A stretch of 64,000 nt of DNA. Source: Niabella sp. GTDB taxonomy: Bacteria; Bacteroidota; Bacteroidia; Chitinophagales; Chitinophagaceae. Position 1 is the stretch's first letter, and the number at the start of each line of letters is the position of its first letter. Below the pieces are notes generated by a model. It had not been told where the DNA came from, searched no databases, and worked only from the letters and a program-made list of their open reading frames with translations. This document shows positions 18,301 through 28,068 of the stretch, piece after piece. Location of the stretch: positions 1 through 64,000 of the forward strand of contig NZ_JASLGT010000027.1 in the NCBI RefSeq assembly GCF_030150205.1, given 5' to 3'. Made by a program: the position numbers and the translations under genes.

Positions 18301-19408
18301 GATTATTACCGTAAGCGATACCGGTGTAGGCATTGCATCTACCGACCACGAGCGGGTCTTTGAGCGGTTTTACCAGGTGAATCATTCCGATGCCAATTGG
18401 GGCTCCGGCGTGGGCCTGGCGTTTGCAAAGAGCCTGGTTGAATTACACCATGGCACTATTTCCATAGAAAGCGTGCCCGCAAAGGGAACGGTATTTACGG
18501 TTCAGCTGCCGGTTAGCCGTGACCAGTACCAGACGGAAGAATTCAGTACCGATAATCATTATACGCTGTTGCTGGATAATCTTACCGCTGCCGCACAGGA
18601 CCAGGAGCATAAAGAAGATGCACCCGACGAACCGGTGAAGCATGAACAGCAATTGCTGATCGTGGACGATAACGAACAAATTGTGGATTACCTGGCCGGC
18701 TATTTTGAAAACCAGTTTACCATTGTAAAGGCTTATAACGGACAGGAGGCCTTACAACGGGTAGAAGAGCAGGCCCCGGATATTATCATCTGTGATGTGA
18801 TGATGCCGGAAACAGATGGCATCCAGTTTTGTAAAAAGATCAAGCAAAACATCATTACCTGTCATATCCCGGTGATCCTGCTAACAGCCAAAAGTGAGCC
18901 CTCCAACCAGGTAAAGGGACTGGAGGCAGGGGCCGACGACTATGTGACCAAACCGTTTTCGCTTCCGGTGCTGGAGGCCAAAGTGCAAAACATCATCCGG
19001 TCCAGGAGGCGGTTGAAAGAGTACTATTCCGCTGCAACGGAAATTGTTCCCGAAAACATTGCATTCAATACGCTTGATGAAGACTTCCTGCGTAAGGCCA
19101 TCGGGATCGTTGAAGAAAGCCTCAGCGATCCGGAATTCTCCGTGCTGAAATTCAGCCGCAATATCGGCATGAGCCGCTCCAGCCTGTACCTGAAGTTAAA
19201 AGCCATAACGGGCGAGTCAACCACCGATTTTATCAAACGCATCAAGTTCAAAAAGGCGGCGGCACTTTTAGAAAGCAAGGAGTATTCCGTTACGGAGGTT
19301 GCCTATATGTCTGGCTTTAGTTCCCTTTCCTATTTTTCAACGTCGTTTAAACAATATTATGGTTGTTTGCCCACAGAATATGTAGCAAATAAACATGCCG
19401 ATTCGTAG
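15353..19408 (+). CDS. Hybrid two-component sensor/regulator (HTCS) of the GAG PUL
   Basis: A 1351-residue one-protein phosphorelay spanning the inner membrane. After a signal peptide (about 1-22), a periplasmic double beta-propeller built from about a dozen Reg_prop repeats (WVGTQDGLNRYD-type motifs) runs to about residue 680. A Y_Y_Y domain leads to one transmembrane helix at about 786-806. Inside are HisKA with phospho-His844 (NISHEFKTPLT), HATPase_c, a receiver with phospho-Asp1148 (CDVMMPETDG), and a C-terminal AraC-type helix-turn-helix at about 1245-1345. I chose the ATG at 15353 over the TTG at 15344. A TATTTTTA box (15331-15338) precedes it. Such sensors bind oligosaccharides in the periplasm and activate their PUL; by position this one should serve the heparin/chondroitin genes. 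Confidence 0.95.
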   Translation: MKGKGFWILFYCLQIYHFTSGQPLTTIAENRYFRTISVDQGLSQSTVFAVQQDHQGFIWVGTQDGLNRYDGKTFTVFRPNKKDSSSIFSSYIRSLYTDRKGMLWIGGNKGVSRYNYKKERFDNYPLPVKPGEWFISGIAADQNNRLWFAANSGELYYLDTASNRFVSFPYKISGAPISTIQQILFIDNHLFLATDKGVYDLDPATKTAKARQPAQVSARINALLRQGQFLWMGSENSGLFCLDLKNDHVIKYVHQPQTANSLIDNDIRSLAWDQAGNLWVGTFRGLSILDTHTATFSNFEHQSNRHLTLSQNSVRCIFKDRQNGMWLGTFFGGLNYYHKDDIRFNILSQTTGSVLLNDQVVNVIKEGPEQHIWIGTNDKGINIWNRKTNQLSYLSHSETNTNTISSNNIKAIAFDREGDALIGTFNAGMNLVNKRTGAVKKYTYDPSNPFSVNSDMVHALLRDQQDRIWVGTRSGLSRFDKEQQRFIHFDRDPSGKQLSSEGITSLLQDRKGRIWIGTINGMNALSPDLSHLDVFAGTTLSNELVNCIAEDQQGRIWVGTRDGLNLFDERQQRFIPYTGTNNAIEGAIFGIQPDDQNGIWISTSRGLIKLYDTFNKIQLFNNQTGMGNMQLSLPAFCKASDGLVLFGGLNGLIYFYPPAIQLKPFDLRVTFTGLDIFNTHVAPGSSYNVLDHSISETNNLRLSHEYKQFTVYFSTFNYIAPGSIQYHYRLKGFDNDWLVCENIPKAVYTNLKPGNYTLEVQATGPVGEKSPIRALHIQVLPPWWRSNGFYLFLIAVLASIGYIAYRVIKERIKAKTALKKERSDREKAEYLSQMKMDFFTNISHEFKTPLTLIIAPLEEMLNKSVPEKKLRKYHERMLENARRLYQLVDQLMDFRKTENGLKKLELTEGDIVSFMRNIYASFLELSLQKNIKYYFKANRSEFSCYFDRDAVEKICNNLLSNAFKYTHPGDTVELNFEHRNGQMIITVSDTGVGIASTDHERVFERFYQVNHSDANWGSGVGLAFAKSLVELHHGTISIESVPAKGTVFTVQLPVSRDQYQTEEFSTDNHYTLLLDNLTAAAQDQEHKEDAPDEPVKHEQQLLIVDDNEQIVDYLAGYFENQFTIVKAYNGQEALQRVEEQAPDIIICDVMMPETDGIQFCKKIKQNIITCHIPVILLTAKSEPSNQVKGLEAGADDYVTKPFSLPVLEAKVQNIIRSRRRLKEYYSAATEIVPENIAFNTLDEDFLRKAIGIVEESLSDPEFSVLKFSRNIGMSRSSLYLKLKAITGESTTDFIKRIKFKKAAALLESKEYSVTEVAYMSGFSSLSYFSTSFKQYYGCLPTEYVANKHADS

Positions 19409-19630
19409 TGAAAAAGGGCGATGCCGTTTTTATGAACTGTAAAAAACAAATGATCAGGAAGTTAACGCGCCGTGATAAAGCACGCCCCGCTTTTTGGAGT
19501 AAAAAAATCACCCATTTCTAAAGAAATAAATCCATTTTTGAAATGGCTTGTCTGTGATGTGGCATTACTTTGAGGTAAGATGGGCGATCAAATGTTCTCC
19601 TGTATTCATTAAACACAAAAGCTGACAAAG

Positions 19631-20566
19631 ATGTATGCAATTGCCATTGATGTGGGTAGCACCTATGTAAGATGCGGTCTTATCACCCTGAAAGGGGAGA
19701 TCCTTTATTCGTTTAAAATGCCGTCGAGGGACGTGCTGACGGAAGGCGAGATCATTGCGCTCATCAATGCGGCAGTGCGTAAATGTGCCGGCGTTGCCGA
19801 AGGCCAGATCCTGGGGGTGGGCGTGGGCTTTCCCGGAATTGTAGAGAACAACGTCATCCTGGGAGGTGCCGATAACCTGCCGGGTTTTCATCATGTAGAC
19901 CTGGGCGCGCTGATTGCGGCATCCACCGGCCTGAACGTGGTGGTAGACAACGATGCCAATATGATGGCCTGGGGCGAGATGCAATTCGGATCGGGGAAAA
20001 ACTGCTCGGATGCGGTGTTCCTGACGGTTGGTGCCGGCATCGGAGGCAGTGCGGTGATCAATAACAAACTATATGGTGGTTACCGGAATAAGGGAATGGA
20101 ATTTGGGCATATCATTCTCAACTTTGAGGGCCCGATCTGCTCTTGTGGCAGCCGCGGTTGTTTTGAGGCCTATGCTTCTATAAAAGCCCTGATCCGGGAT
20201 TACGCATCGCTTACCGGAAAAGCACCTTCGGATCTAAATGGGAAAATGATCAGCCGGCACTATCTATCCGGCGAAGCTGCAGCCGTAGAAGTAATGGAGC
20301 AGCACCTGCATTATATGGCCATTGGTATTACCAGCCTGATCAATATTTTCAGCCCGCAAAAACTTATCATTGGCGGAGGAGTTTCCGATGCCGACAGTTT
20401 TTATGTACAGGAGATCAGCCGGCGGGTGGCAGAACGGGCGATGCCGGATACCTTCAGCCATTCTATGATCGTTCATTCTCAAATGGGAAATGACGCCTGT
20501 TTATTGGGCTGCGCCAGCCGGGTTTTTTCTACACCGATGCTGTTGCAGTCGAATGAACAGCCCTGA
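19631..20566 (+). CDS. ROK-family sugar kinase (copy 1)
   Basis: A 311-residue cytosolic kinase likely to phosphorylate a hexose or amino sugar with ATP. The N-terminal phosphate loop is DVGSTYVRCG, with Ser replacing the more usual second Gly. The catalytic Asp is in DNDAN (Asp108). GMEFGH (155-160) and the ROK zinc motif CSCGSRGCFE (His160 and Cys170, 172, 177) are intact. It follows the HTCS gene by 222 nt and converges on the lyase gene. A close paralogue lies at 32291-33259. In a GAG pathway the natural substrate would be GlcNAc, GlcN or GalNAc, but specificity is inferred from context only. Confidence 0.88.
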   Translation: MYAIAIDVGSTYVRCGLITLKGEILYSFKMPSRDVLTEGEIIALINAAVRKCAGVAEGQILGVGVGFPGIVENNVILGGADNLPGFHHVDLGALIAASTGLNVVVDNDANMMAWGEMQFGSGKNCSDAVFLTVGAGIGGSAVINNKLYGGYRNKGMEFGHIILNFEGPICSCGSRGCFEAYASIKALIRDYASLTGKAPSDLNGKMISRHYLSGEAAAVEVMEQHLHYMAIGITSLINIFSPQKLIIGGGVSDADSFYVQEISRRVAERAMPDTFSHSMIVHSQMGNDACLLGCASRVFSTPMLLQSNEQP

Positions 20567-20640
20567 TCGTTTTATTCCGGCTCATTATACGCCACTATTC
20601 AGCAAGCGTACTTCCTGCAGAACAGGCCCGGATCGTTGAT

Positions 20641-23316
20641 TTATTCACGGTCATATTTCAGCACATCGGGTGTTTCATCCACTACTTCCTGCCGGGTCAT
20701 CTTGCTGCCCTGTTTTTCCAGCAATATAGAACTGCCCTGCAATTGAGGCTTGATTTTTTTACCGGAAAAGTTCAACGGCAAATTTCCGTAATTAAAAAAT
20801 GCATCGCCATCGCTCACCTGCAAAGCTGCCGGCCGGGCTCCGTTCAGCTGTGCATTTATGTTCCAGCCACCTGCCTGTACCTGCACCAGGCCTTGAACAT
20901 TGCTGACCGTTTTCATCACTTCAGCGCTGCCCTCTTTGATCCTGATAATGGTTAAGAACCGGAACCGCTGTTCCGGAAGCGATGTAATGCCTACATGCCA
21001 CTGGTTGGTATATTCCCGTAATTTATTTCCGTCTGTTAATTTCATCCAGTTGATGGCGGGCTCTGCAAACTGATCGTGCACCACCATTTGCAAAGGGGTG
21101 GCGGCAAACACGCTGGCCGTTACATTTCCCAGATCGGTTTTCACTTCAAAGTTCTGCTGGTTGGTATCATCCGTCTTGTCTGCCACGATGGTGTAAAAGG
21201 GTGCATGAAACTGGGTGGTCCATTTTACCGGCTTTTTCGCTTCCAGCTCGTCATACAATACAATATATCCTCCTTCCAGTTGCAGCATATGCCTGCGGTA
21301 CAGGGTAACCCCGCGATCGCCGAATCCGTTTGACGCATCGGGCTTAAGATGCAACTGATCGAACCGGTTTAGCCAAAACTCACTTTTGATATCGCCATAG
21401 GCATTGGATGCATCGCCCAGTGCATACTGGATCCTGTTACCGCTGATAGAACGCGGCAGCCACCCGTATCCCTCCTCTCCGATACGCTGGCTCATACTGT
21501 CTGCGAGGATTGTACAATAGGCTCTTGTATTGCGATAGTCCAGTAAATTATGCCGGTCGCTAAACTGGCTGTAATAGCCGGTTGCTCCCAGAACCGTTTT
21601 TCCCTTATAATTAATAGTAATTGCGTTTTGGCCGGCATGTCCGTGCCCCGATGCGCCAAACGGGTTGCTGATCAGGTAACTGAATATATTTCCACCTGCT
21701 TTGGCAAAGCCATCGGTCATCGCCGCCAGGCCAACATCGTTAAACGACCGGGAGCGAGGCAGTCCCTCCAATGAGCCTGATTGCAGCATTCGGCCGGGTT
21801 TGTAGTTCAGTAAACGGAAAAACAGGTAGTCATCCGTGCCTTTAAAAAAATCCGGGTGCGCATCTTTTATTTGTTGTACATACCGGTTAAGATATGGATT
21901 GTCCAGTTTATAGGTAAGCGCTTCTGCAAACAACGCATATCCCTTGTCGATACCATTGCGCAGATCCTCCCACTGGTCGCCATAGGCCGTTGATGTACCT
22001 GAAGGCGGAAAGGAGTATAAAAGATAATAGGGTATGTTTTGCATCCATGGCAGTTGGAAATAATCCATGCCTGAAAAATCGCCAAATAACTGGGAGAGGT
22101 AGATGATGGAACGGAAATTTACGGAGAAGTAACCGTTGCCTTCCCGCCAGCCGCCATCGGTGGTACCCAATACAGGAAAGCGGGCCGACCAAACTTCGTA
22201 CATATAGGTAAACCATTCCCGGGCCTCGGGCACTTCTCCCAGTAATGCTACCGTTCCGATTGCAAGATTGCGTAAGGTGATTTGCCATACATGATTATCG
22301 CATACATGCACTTCGAACCGGTTGGGCAGGTGCTCATAGATCCGCTTTGCCCGCTTTACCATTACCTTTTTAAACCATTCTTTTTCATCTTGGCTGATGA
22401 AATCATAACCCAGATCATAAAACCATCCCAGGGCTTCCAGTACGGCACCGTTATTGAAATCGCTTCGCGTAGCCCAGTTTCGTTCCGGGTCCATGCGGAC
22501 CAGGTTCATTGCCCGGCGTTTTGCATCATCCATAAACCGCCTGTCTTTTGTTAAGTAGTAGGCGATGCAAAGATTGCGCACCGGGTTGCCCACCATATCG
22601 CCAAAGCCATGATACATCCGGTCCATCAGGCCATCCAATTCCCTGCCCTGCTTACCGGCGGTATCAATCTGGCGTACCGGACGCTCTCCGGGCAGCGGCT
22701 CGTTCATTAATTTTTCAGCAAAAGCAATCATTTTCGTGGCCTCCGGATTATCCAGGTTGTTTTTATACAATAGGTCCCTGGTTGCAGAAAGGTTCCAGAG
22801 ATGCGGATGAGGGCCTTCGTTGCGTTGCAATACCTGGCTTATAGAGGGAGAAACTTTTTGATGCGCATACGTTGCATCGATCACAAAATCGTACACCGGT
22901 GACCAGGTCCATTTATGGATGCCTTTGAGCGTGTAGCCATATTTCCAATACCAACGCCCCGGTTTTAACGCCTGGTGCAACGGATATACGGCCCATGCCT
23001 GCACCTCGCTTTTAATAAGATTTGTTGTAAAATGCTTGTCCATCGCCAGCATTACCTGGTAACGCACGTTGCCGATGTTAGGGTCGTTGGGCACAATGCT
23101 TCCGCTTTCCATAGGCAATACCATTTTTACCCCATTGGTTGCCGGCCACATCAATGCAGGTGCATTGGCAGGTACCGTAATGCCGTTAACGGGGTAAGGC
23201 CATTCACGCACACGGGCATGCAATTTTTCTGCGTTTAATTTGATAATGGCAGGTTCCTGGGACCAGGTCGAAATAAAGGCAAGGAGAAAAATGACCAGGA
23301 AGTTTTTTTTCATCAT
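20641..23316 (-). CDS. Heparinase II/III-family lyase with N-terminal DUF4962-like domain (PL15-like)
   Basis: An 891-residue periplasmic polysaccharide lyase with a signal peptide ending near residue 19 (TWS-Q). A beta-rich N-terminal domain (about 30-150, including PALMWPATNG and RWYWKYGYTLKG) resembles DUF4962. An alpha-toroid follows with CDNHVWQITLRN (339-350) and REGNGYFS (391-398), and then a heparinase II/III C-terminal domain with GASGHGHAGQNAI (554-566). Length and domain order match exolytic PL15-type heparinases and oligoalginate lyases. The pairing with PL12 and PL13 enzymes points to heparin oligosaccharides. It is the last gene of the long minus-strand operon, 55 nt after the preceding sulfatase. 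Confidence 0.85.
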   Translation of the reverse strand: MMKKNFLVIFLLAFISTWSQEPAIIKLNAEKLHARVREWPYPVNGITVPANAPALMWPATNGVKMVLPMESGSIVPNDPNIGNVRYQVMLAMDKHFTTNLIKSEVQAWAVYPLHQALKPGRWYWKYGYTLKGIHKWTWSPVYDFVIDATYAHQKVSPSISQVLQRNEGPHPHLWNLSATRDLLYKNNLDNPEATKMIAFAEKLMNEPLPGERPVRQIDTAGKQGRELDGLMDRMYHGFGDMVGNPVRNLCIAYYLTKDRRFMDDAKRRAMNLVRMDPERNWATRSDFNNGAVLEALGWFYDLGYDFISQDEKEWFKKVMVKRAKRIYEHLPNRFEVHVCDNHVWQITLRNLAIGTVALLGEVPEAREWFTYMYEVWSARFPVLGTTDGGWREGNGYFSVNFRSIIYLSQLFGDFSGMDYFQLPWMQNIPYYLLYSFPPSGTSTAYGDQWEDLRNGIDKGYALFAEALTYKLDNPYLNRYVQQIKDAHPDFFKGTDDYLFFRLLNYKPGRMLQSGSLEGLPRSRSFNDVGLAAMTDGFAKAGGNIFSYLISNPFGASGHGHAGQNAITINYKGKTVLGATGYYSQFSDRHNLLDYRNTRAYCTILADSMSQRIGEEGYGWLPRSISGNRIQYALGDASNAYGDIKSEFWLNRFDQLHLKPDASNGFGDRGVTLYRRHMLQLEGGYIVLYDELEAKKPVKWTTQFHAPFYTIVADKTDDTNQQNFEVKTDLGNVTASVFAATPLQMVVHDQFAEPAINWMKLTDGNKLREYTNQWHVGITSLPEQRFRFLTIIRIKEGSAEVMKTVSNVQGLVQVQAGGWNINAQLNGARPAALQVSDGDAFFNYGNLPLNFSGKKIKPQLQGSSILLEKQGSKMTRQEVVDETPDVLKYDRE

Positions 23317-23371
23317 TTTGAAATTTACCGGTACATCAATGAAACAGCTACGCTATCCAAACCTGTCTGGT

Positions 23372-24751
23372 TTATAAGCCAGACTGCTCCTTTCCAAACG
23401 GATCCCCATTTTTCTTACACCACGCCTTTAGGTAATGGCTCATCTGCTGCAATTGCTTTTTGTATGCCGGTTTTACGGCCAGGTTATCCATTTCGCCCGG
23501 ATCTTTGCCAAGGTTAAATAACTGCTCCCGGATCTGTCCTTTGTTATAGACGATATATTTGAAGTCCTTTGTGATCACCGCGCGTCCGCTGATGCCCAGC
23601 AACGTTTCGTTATCGGCAAAATCCGTTTCAATCACCAGGGTATCCCGGAGTACTGCAGCCGGATTGTTTAGCCGTTTGCTGATATCCGCCCCCTTCAGGT
23701 AAGCCGGCGCCGGCACCCCCGTAAGTCCGCAGATCGTTGGAATGATATCCGTGCCATTGCATACAAGGGATGCATCCGTACGAGGCCTCCAGCTTCCCAG
23801 TTTTGAAAGAATAAAAGGAACCCGGGCCGATTCTTCATACAGGATCTGTTTCTGGTTCCAGGAATGTGCGGCATACCCATCGCCGTGATCGGCTGTAAAC
23901 AGGATAATGGTATTTTTCTCAACGCCATATTTTTTCAATGAAGCCAATACCATTTCAATGTACTGATCTACTTTTTCCACCAGCCGGTTATAAGCCCAGC
24001 GGTATTGCCGCCATTGATCGCCCGTCCAGTTCACAGACGGATAGGTGCGGATATTAGACGATTGCTGGTCCCGTACGATCCTGGGCTCATTGGCCGGTAT
24101 AGCCCAGTTGGCGGGCAGTTTCGGACATTGGTCAGGGGGCGGAGCTTCCGTCAGTACATCCATTTTTAAAGCATCGCCCCGGGCCCATTCACAAATATCA
24201 TGGGGATTTAAAAAAGAGGCTACAAGCAAAAAAGGGTTATCCTTGTTTTCTTTTATAAACCGCGCACAATAAGCGGGAGTAGCGGCATCATTGTAATCCT
24301 GGAATTTTGTATTCTCAATAAAATCAAAACCATGCTGACTGACCTTCTCTGCAGGCAGGGGCAAATGCCATTTTCCTACATAGCCGGTTTTATATCCACC
24401 GTTTTTAAAGATCGCACCCATCATTAGCAAACTATCCGGCCATTGCCCGTCCTTTTCCGGTGCGTTTCCAATAAAGCCGGTCTCGAAGGGCATTTTCCCG
24501 CTAAAGATAGCACTGCGGGAAGGCGTGCATAAAGGCTGTGCGCAGTAGGCTCTTGTAAACCGTACCCCATTGGCAGCCAGCCGGTCCATACCCGGGGTAT
24601 GCAGATCCTTATTACCTGCACTGCTCATGGCATCTGCCGTTTGCTGATCCGTCATAATGATGAGGATATTGGGACGATCTGCCTGCTGGCCAAAAGCCAT
24701 ACATTGATAAAGAACGAGCGCTACGAGTAATAGTTGTTTATACATAATCAA
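23372..24751 (-). CDS. S1-family sulfatase (CTPSR type)
   Basis: A 459-residue secreted sulfatase. The signal peptide ends near residue 21, metal ligands lie in MTDQQ (Asp35), and the formylglycine precursor motif is CTPSR (Cys75-Arg79). GKWHLP and TADHGDG metal/active-site motifs are present, so it should be catalytic after Cys maturation by an anaerobic-type sulfatase-maturating enzyme encoded elsewhere. Its place between the PL8 and PL15-like lyases implies a GAG sulfate ester as substrate. With a 6-O-like and an N-like sulfatase also in the operon, a uronate 2-O-sulfatase role is a reasonable guess, but only by elimination. Confidence 0.88.
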   Translation of the reverse strand: MIMYKQLLLVALVLYQCMAFGQQADRPNILIIMTDQQTADAMSSAGNKDLHTPGMDRLAANGVRFTRAYCAQPLCTPSRSAIFSGKMPFETGFIGNAPEKDGQWPDSLLMMGAIFKNGGYKTGYVGKWHLPLPAEKVSQHGFDFIENTKFQDYNDAATPAYCARFIKENKDNPFLLVASFLNPHDICEWARGDALKMDVLTEAPPPDQCPKLPANWAIPANEPRIVRDQQSSNIRTYPSVNWTGDQWRQYRWAYNRLVEKVDQYIEMVLASLKKYGVEKNTIILFTADHGDGYAAHSWNQKQILYEESARVPFILSKLGSWRPRTDASLVCNGTDIIPTICGLTGVPAPAYLKGADISKRLNNPAAVLRDTLVIETDFADNETLLGISGRAVITKDFKYIVYNKGQIREQLFNLGKDPGEMDNLAVKPAYKKQLQQMSHYLKAWCKKNGDPFGKEQSGL

Positions 24752-24827
24752 ATGTTACATTGTTTAACGTTCAAAAGCCCGGATCCTGAATCCCGTTAAG
24801 GTTCAAACCTTGCAGCTTTTAAACGTA

Positions 24828-27800
24828 TCAATCTTCCTCCCCCGTACCGGCTCCCCGGTGCTGCAACGGCAGGTCAATGCTTTCGCCATCCTTGCAAAAT
24901 ACAGAAATGACCGTATTACCGTTTTTAACAACGGAGCTTATGAGCGCAGGCACCTGACCGGTAACATACCATTCACCTTTTAATGTGCAGGTGGTGACCC
25001 GTCCCTTTGCCCAGGCATTGGTAATGCTGTCCGGCATATGCGACATATTATGATTCCACCGGGCCTGGCCAATATCCGGACCAGCCACAGTAAGCAATAG
25101 TCGCCCTTTTGTTTCTTTAAACTGGGCCAGCAGGGGTGCATCTGTTTTTAACAGCAGATCCCCCTTTAACAGTCCATTGGGCTCAAACACCGCATAGGCC
25201 GTAATGCCCAGGGCCTTGTGCCGGATACTGTGCGCTACATGATCCTTCTGCAATACCGTGTAGGTTTTAAATTGCAGATAGGGTTCCGGTTGCCGGGTAT
25301 GCAGCAGCACCTGGTATTCATAACCGCCGCCGGTGGGATGTGTACCATGATCCAGCCAGGCTTTCAGGTAGGTACCTTCTATGGGACTATAGCTGGCGCT
25401 CTTCCATTGATAGGATTGCTGCGTACCCTGTACCCACCGGACCTGTTGACCTTTGGGAATGATGTACTGCAATCCATTCTGGTCTGTAAAATAACCGCCG
25501 TCTGCCATTTGTACCGGTTGCGATGTAATATTTTTTCCATTAAAATAATTGGAGCGCTTTTCATCCGTGCGATACTGGAACAGGGTGGTTACCGTTGCGT
25601 ACCGGCTATCAGTATTCCGGATATCTGAACCCAGGCAAATAATTTCATCCCCGATAAAAAAATATGTTTTTTTGGCGCGGAAACTATTGTCAAACAAGGA
25701 CCGGTCTGCATCCGGAAACACATCATCTCTCAGGTCCAATGCAAAAAGTCCGTTGGTTCCCTGTTTCAGGCCACTTGCTACCACACTCTCCGAAAAATTC
25801 CGGTGCTTGCTCTCCACATATTTCTGATCGGCCTGCGGGTAGTACAACACTTTATCTGCCGGTAATTTTTTTGTAGTAGCGCCCGGCAACATCGACCAGT
25901 CGAACCCTTCATTCAGCGCCATTCCCAGGCCATCAAACCCATTCTTTTCATCCCCCTGTGCGGTCACCAGCATGCCATGACTCAGGTAGCGCCCCAGGTT
26001 ATTTTCACCCTTTCCGCCTTCGTAATCCCAAACATATTTGTTGTATCCCTTTACGGTAGCAAAGGCATTACCGCGCCGGTAAGCCAGCAAACCGGAGTAA
26101 GGCATTACCGTTACACCATCCGTGGGCACCTGTTGTATGGTCCCCATCTTACGATGCAGCCGTACCATCAGGTCCAGTGTGCCATAGGTTCCCGAATAAG
26201 TAAGCGCCGGCAACAACATTTTATTCAGCTCTTCTGGTTGCGCCACCGCATAAATATAGTTATACAGCGCGGCCAGTTCCGGATCACGGATACTGTCGCC
26301 AGCCATACTCATATATGCAAAAGCCGGCATGCTGTTCCCATCTATCGAACTATTATTAAGCGGAAAGCGGCCACTGACTCCATAATGAATTTGTACGCCA
26401 TAGGCAATTGCCGCCTGTTGTTTTAATGCCGCAGTAAGCGTATGCGTTGCTGTAGCACCCATCGCATAAGGGGTTCCCTCCAGCAGCCAGTGGATCAATG
26501 CCATTGTGTTTAAGGCGTTGGTACCATATGCATTCAGGTAGGTACCCCGGTGGTGGTAAATAGAATAGTCTGGCTTAAAGGTATCGCTGTACCCGGGTGC
26601 AAATGCCGCCACATAATCCATATACTCCTTAAACTGCTGCAATAGCTGCTGTTTGCGCGCATCATCCTCCATCAGTAAAATGGTGATCAGCTTTACCATC
26701 GCACCACCACGCACTTTATCTGAATTTTCACCCCGGGTGGCATCCAGTTCCAGCAGGCCGCCCATACGGGTATGCCAGATCAGCATGTCTACCTGCGGTT
26801 TTAATTTGTTTTGTGCTTTCAGTTCATCCCGCATCAGGAAGATGGCTGTGGCTATTGGTGTTAACCGGATCACATGATCTACCGTACCAATGGCACTTCC
26901 TGCGGCCCATCCCTGGTCCAGGAAATAATCCAGTGCTGCCAGCAACTGTTCTTTGGATTGAGCGGAGCCATTTAACCGGTAGTCTGCAGCCAGGGGAAAT
27001 AACAGGGTCTGCGCCACATTATCATAGACCTGTCCTTCCGGTGCCGGATGCTCATCCCTTATGGCAAACAGCGGCACTCCGTTTACCGTACCATTCCCCC
27101 GTTTTATGTTTAATTGTTCGTAGGCATTTTTTGCAGCCTTTAATTTCCCCTGCATTAGTTTTTCAATACCGGTAGCGCGTTCCTTCCAGTCGGCGGTTTG
27201 ATCGCCCAGGATCAAAAATTCCAGGCGGGAGGCGATCTGCCGGCTCTCTTCTTTCAGACGGGACGCATTCACGTTCCCGTTAAACGTAGCCGCACGAAAC
27301 GTCTGAAAGGGTTTCAGGATCTCATACCCATCCGCCGATCGCAGATTGCGTTTTTTATTTTCAAACTGAAGGTCGGAACTTCTTTTGTTGGATACAAAGC
27401 TGAGCAGGGTAAGATGATCGATAAACAGTTTTCCTTCCTGCTCCTGTACATTTTGGGGCACCACCACCAGGGCCTGCAATTCATCGCTGCCCTTATATCC
27501 CGGCACTTTGGCATCTTCATCAAAACAAACCCATACCGTTCGCCAGCCGGTAAAATCCAGGTTTACTACAAACCGGTATTTCGGCGATTGACGCGCTGCT
27601 GCTACTGTGCTGCCCAGCTGGAAAACCAACTGACCGGTAACCGGCTTTTCCTGGTATAACCAGATCTTCATGCCCCCAAACCGGGCTTTGGGATAAAAGG
27701 ATGGCTCATAAATTTCGGGAATGCCACCGGGATAAACGGCTCCGGCCTCCTTTAACCCCTTAAGACCGGTAACCTCCAGTGATCCCGTTCTTTTCCAGCT

Positions 27801-28016
27801 CCAGCAAAGCGAACGCTGTCCTTCTTTATAATGTGCCGTGGATAAAGACAAACTGCTGTTTTGCGCCGCCCATCCCTCCTGCTCCCGGTCGGTTTCAAAA
27901 CCAAATTGCCCGGTAATAATTTTAGTAGCTGCGGTTTCTTTAGATTGTGCCCAAAGTGGAACAGCGGCAGATAGTGCCATGGTAACAGCAACAAAAGCTT
28001 TTATTTTTTTATTCAT
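24828..28016 (-). CDS. PL8 chondroitin ABC-type lyase
   Basis: A 1062-residue secreted lyase that cleaves chondroitin/dermatan sulfate or hyaluronan by beta-elimination. After the signal peptide (about 1-23) comes a beta-sandwich lyase N-domain (about 35-205). Next is an (alpha/alpha) toroid catalytic domain (about 225-600) with YHHRGTYLNAYG (487-498; candidate catalytic His and Tyr497) and VSGRFP (Arg550). C-terminal PL8 beta-sandwich domains begin with MPYSGLLAYRR and DYEGGKGEN. I chose ATG 28016 because it starts a proper signal peptide (MNKKIKAFVAV). The longer frame to 28178 has no such feature and overlaps the upstream sulfatase. Its spacing to neighbours (52 and 76 nt) places it in the operon. 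Confidence 0.9.
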   Translation of the reverse strand: MNKKIKAFVAVTMALSAAVPLWAQSKETAATKIITGQFGFETDREQEGWAAQNSSLSLSTAHYKEGQRSLCWSWKRTGSLEVTGLKGLKEAGAVYPGGIPEIYEPSFYPKARFGGMKIWLYQEKPVTGQLVFQLGSTVAAARQSPKYRFVVNLDFTGWRTVWVCFDEDAKVPGYKGSDELQALVVVPQNVQEQEGKLFIDHLTLLSFVSNKRSSDLQFENKKRNLRSADGYEILKPFQTFRAATFNGNVNASRLKEESRQIASRLEFLILGDQTADWKERATGIEKLMQGKLKAAKNAYEQLNIKRGNGTVNGVPLFAIRDEHPAPEGQVYDNVAQTLLFPLAADYRLNGSAQSKEQLLAALDYFLDQGWAAGSAIGTVDHVIRLTPIATAIFLMRDELKAQNKLKPQVDMLIWHTRMGGLLELDATRGENSDKVRGGAMVKLITILLMEDDARKQQLLQQFKEYMDYVAAFAPGYSDTFKPDYSIYHHRGTYLNAYGTNALNTMALIHWLLEGTPYAMGATATHTLTAALKQQAAIAYGVQIHYGVSGRFPLNNSSIDGNSMPAFAYMSMAGDSIRDPELAALYNYIYAVAQPEELNKMLLPALTYSGTYGTLDLMVRLHRKMGTIQQVPTDGVTVMPYSGLLAYRRGNAFATVKGYNKYVWDYEGGKGENNLGRYLSHGMLVTAQGDEKNGFDGLGMALNEGFDWSMLPGATTKKLPADKVLYYPQADQKYVESKHRNFSESVVASGLKQGTNGLFALDLRDDVFPDADRSLFDNSFRAKKTYFFIGDEIICLGSDIRNTDSRYATVTTLFQYRTDEKRSNYFNGKNITSQPVQMADGGYFTDQNGLQYIIPKGQQVRWVQGTQQSYQWKSASYSPIEGTYLKAWLDHGTHPTGGGYEYQVLLHTRQPEPYLQFKTYTVLQKDHVAHSIRHKALGITAYAVFEPNGLLKGDLLLKTDAPLLAQFKETKGRLLLTVAGPDIGQARWNHNMSHMPDSITNAWAKGRVTTCTLKGEWYVTGQVPALISSVVKNGNTVISVFCKDGESIDLPLQHRGAGTGEED

Positions 28017-28068
28017 ATAACCTGCTTTACGAAGCATCGCACTGTATAACCGACTTCTTTCGTGCTCT

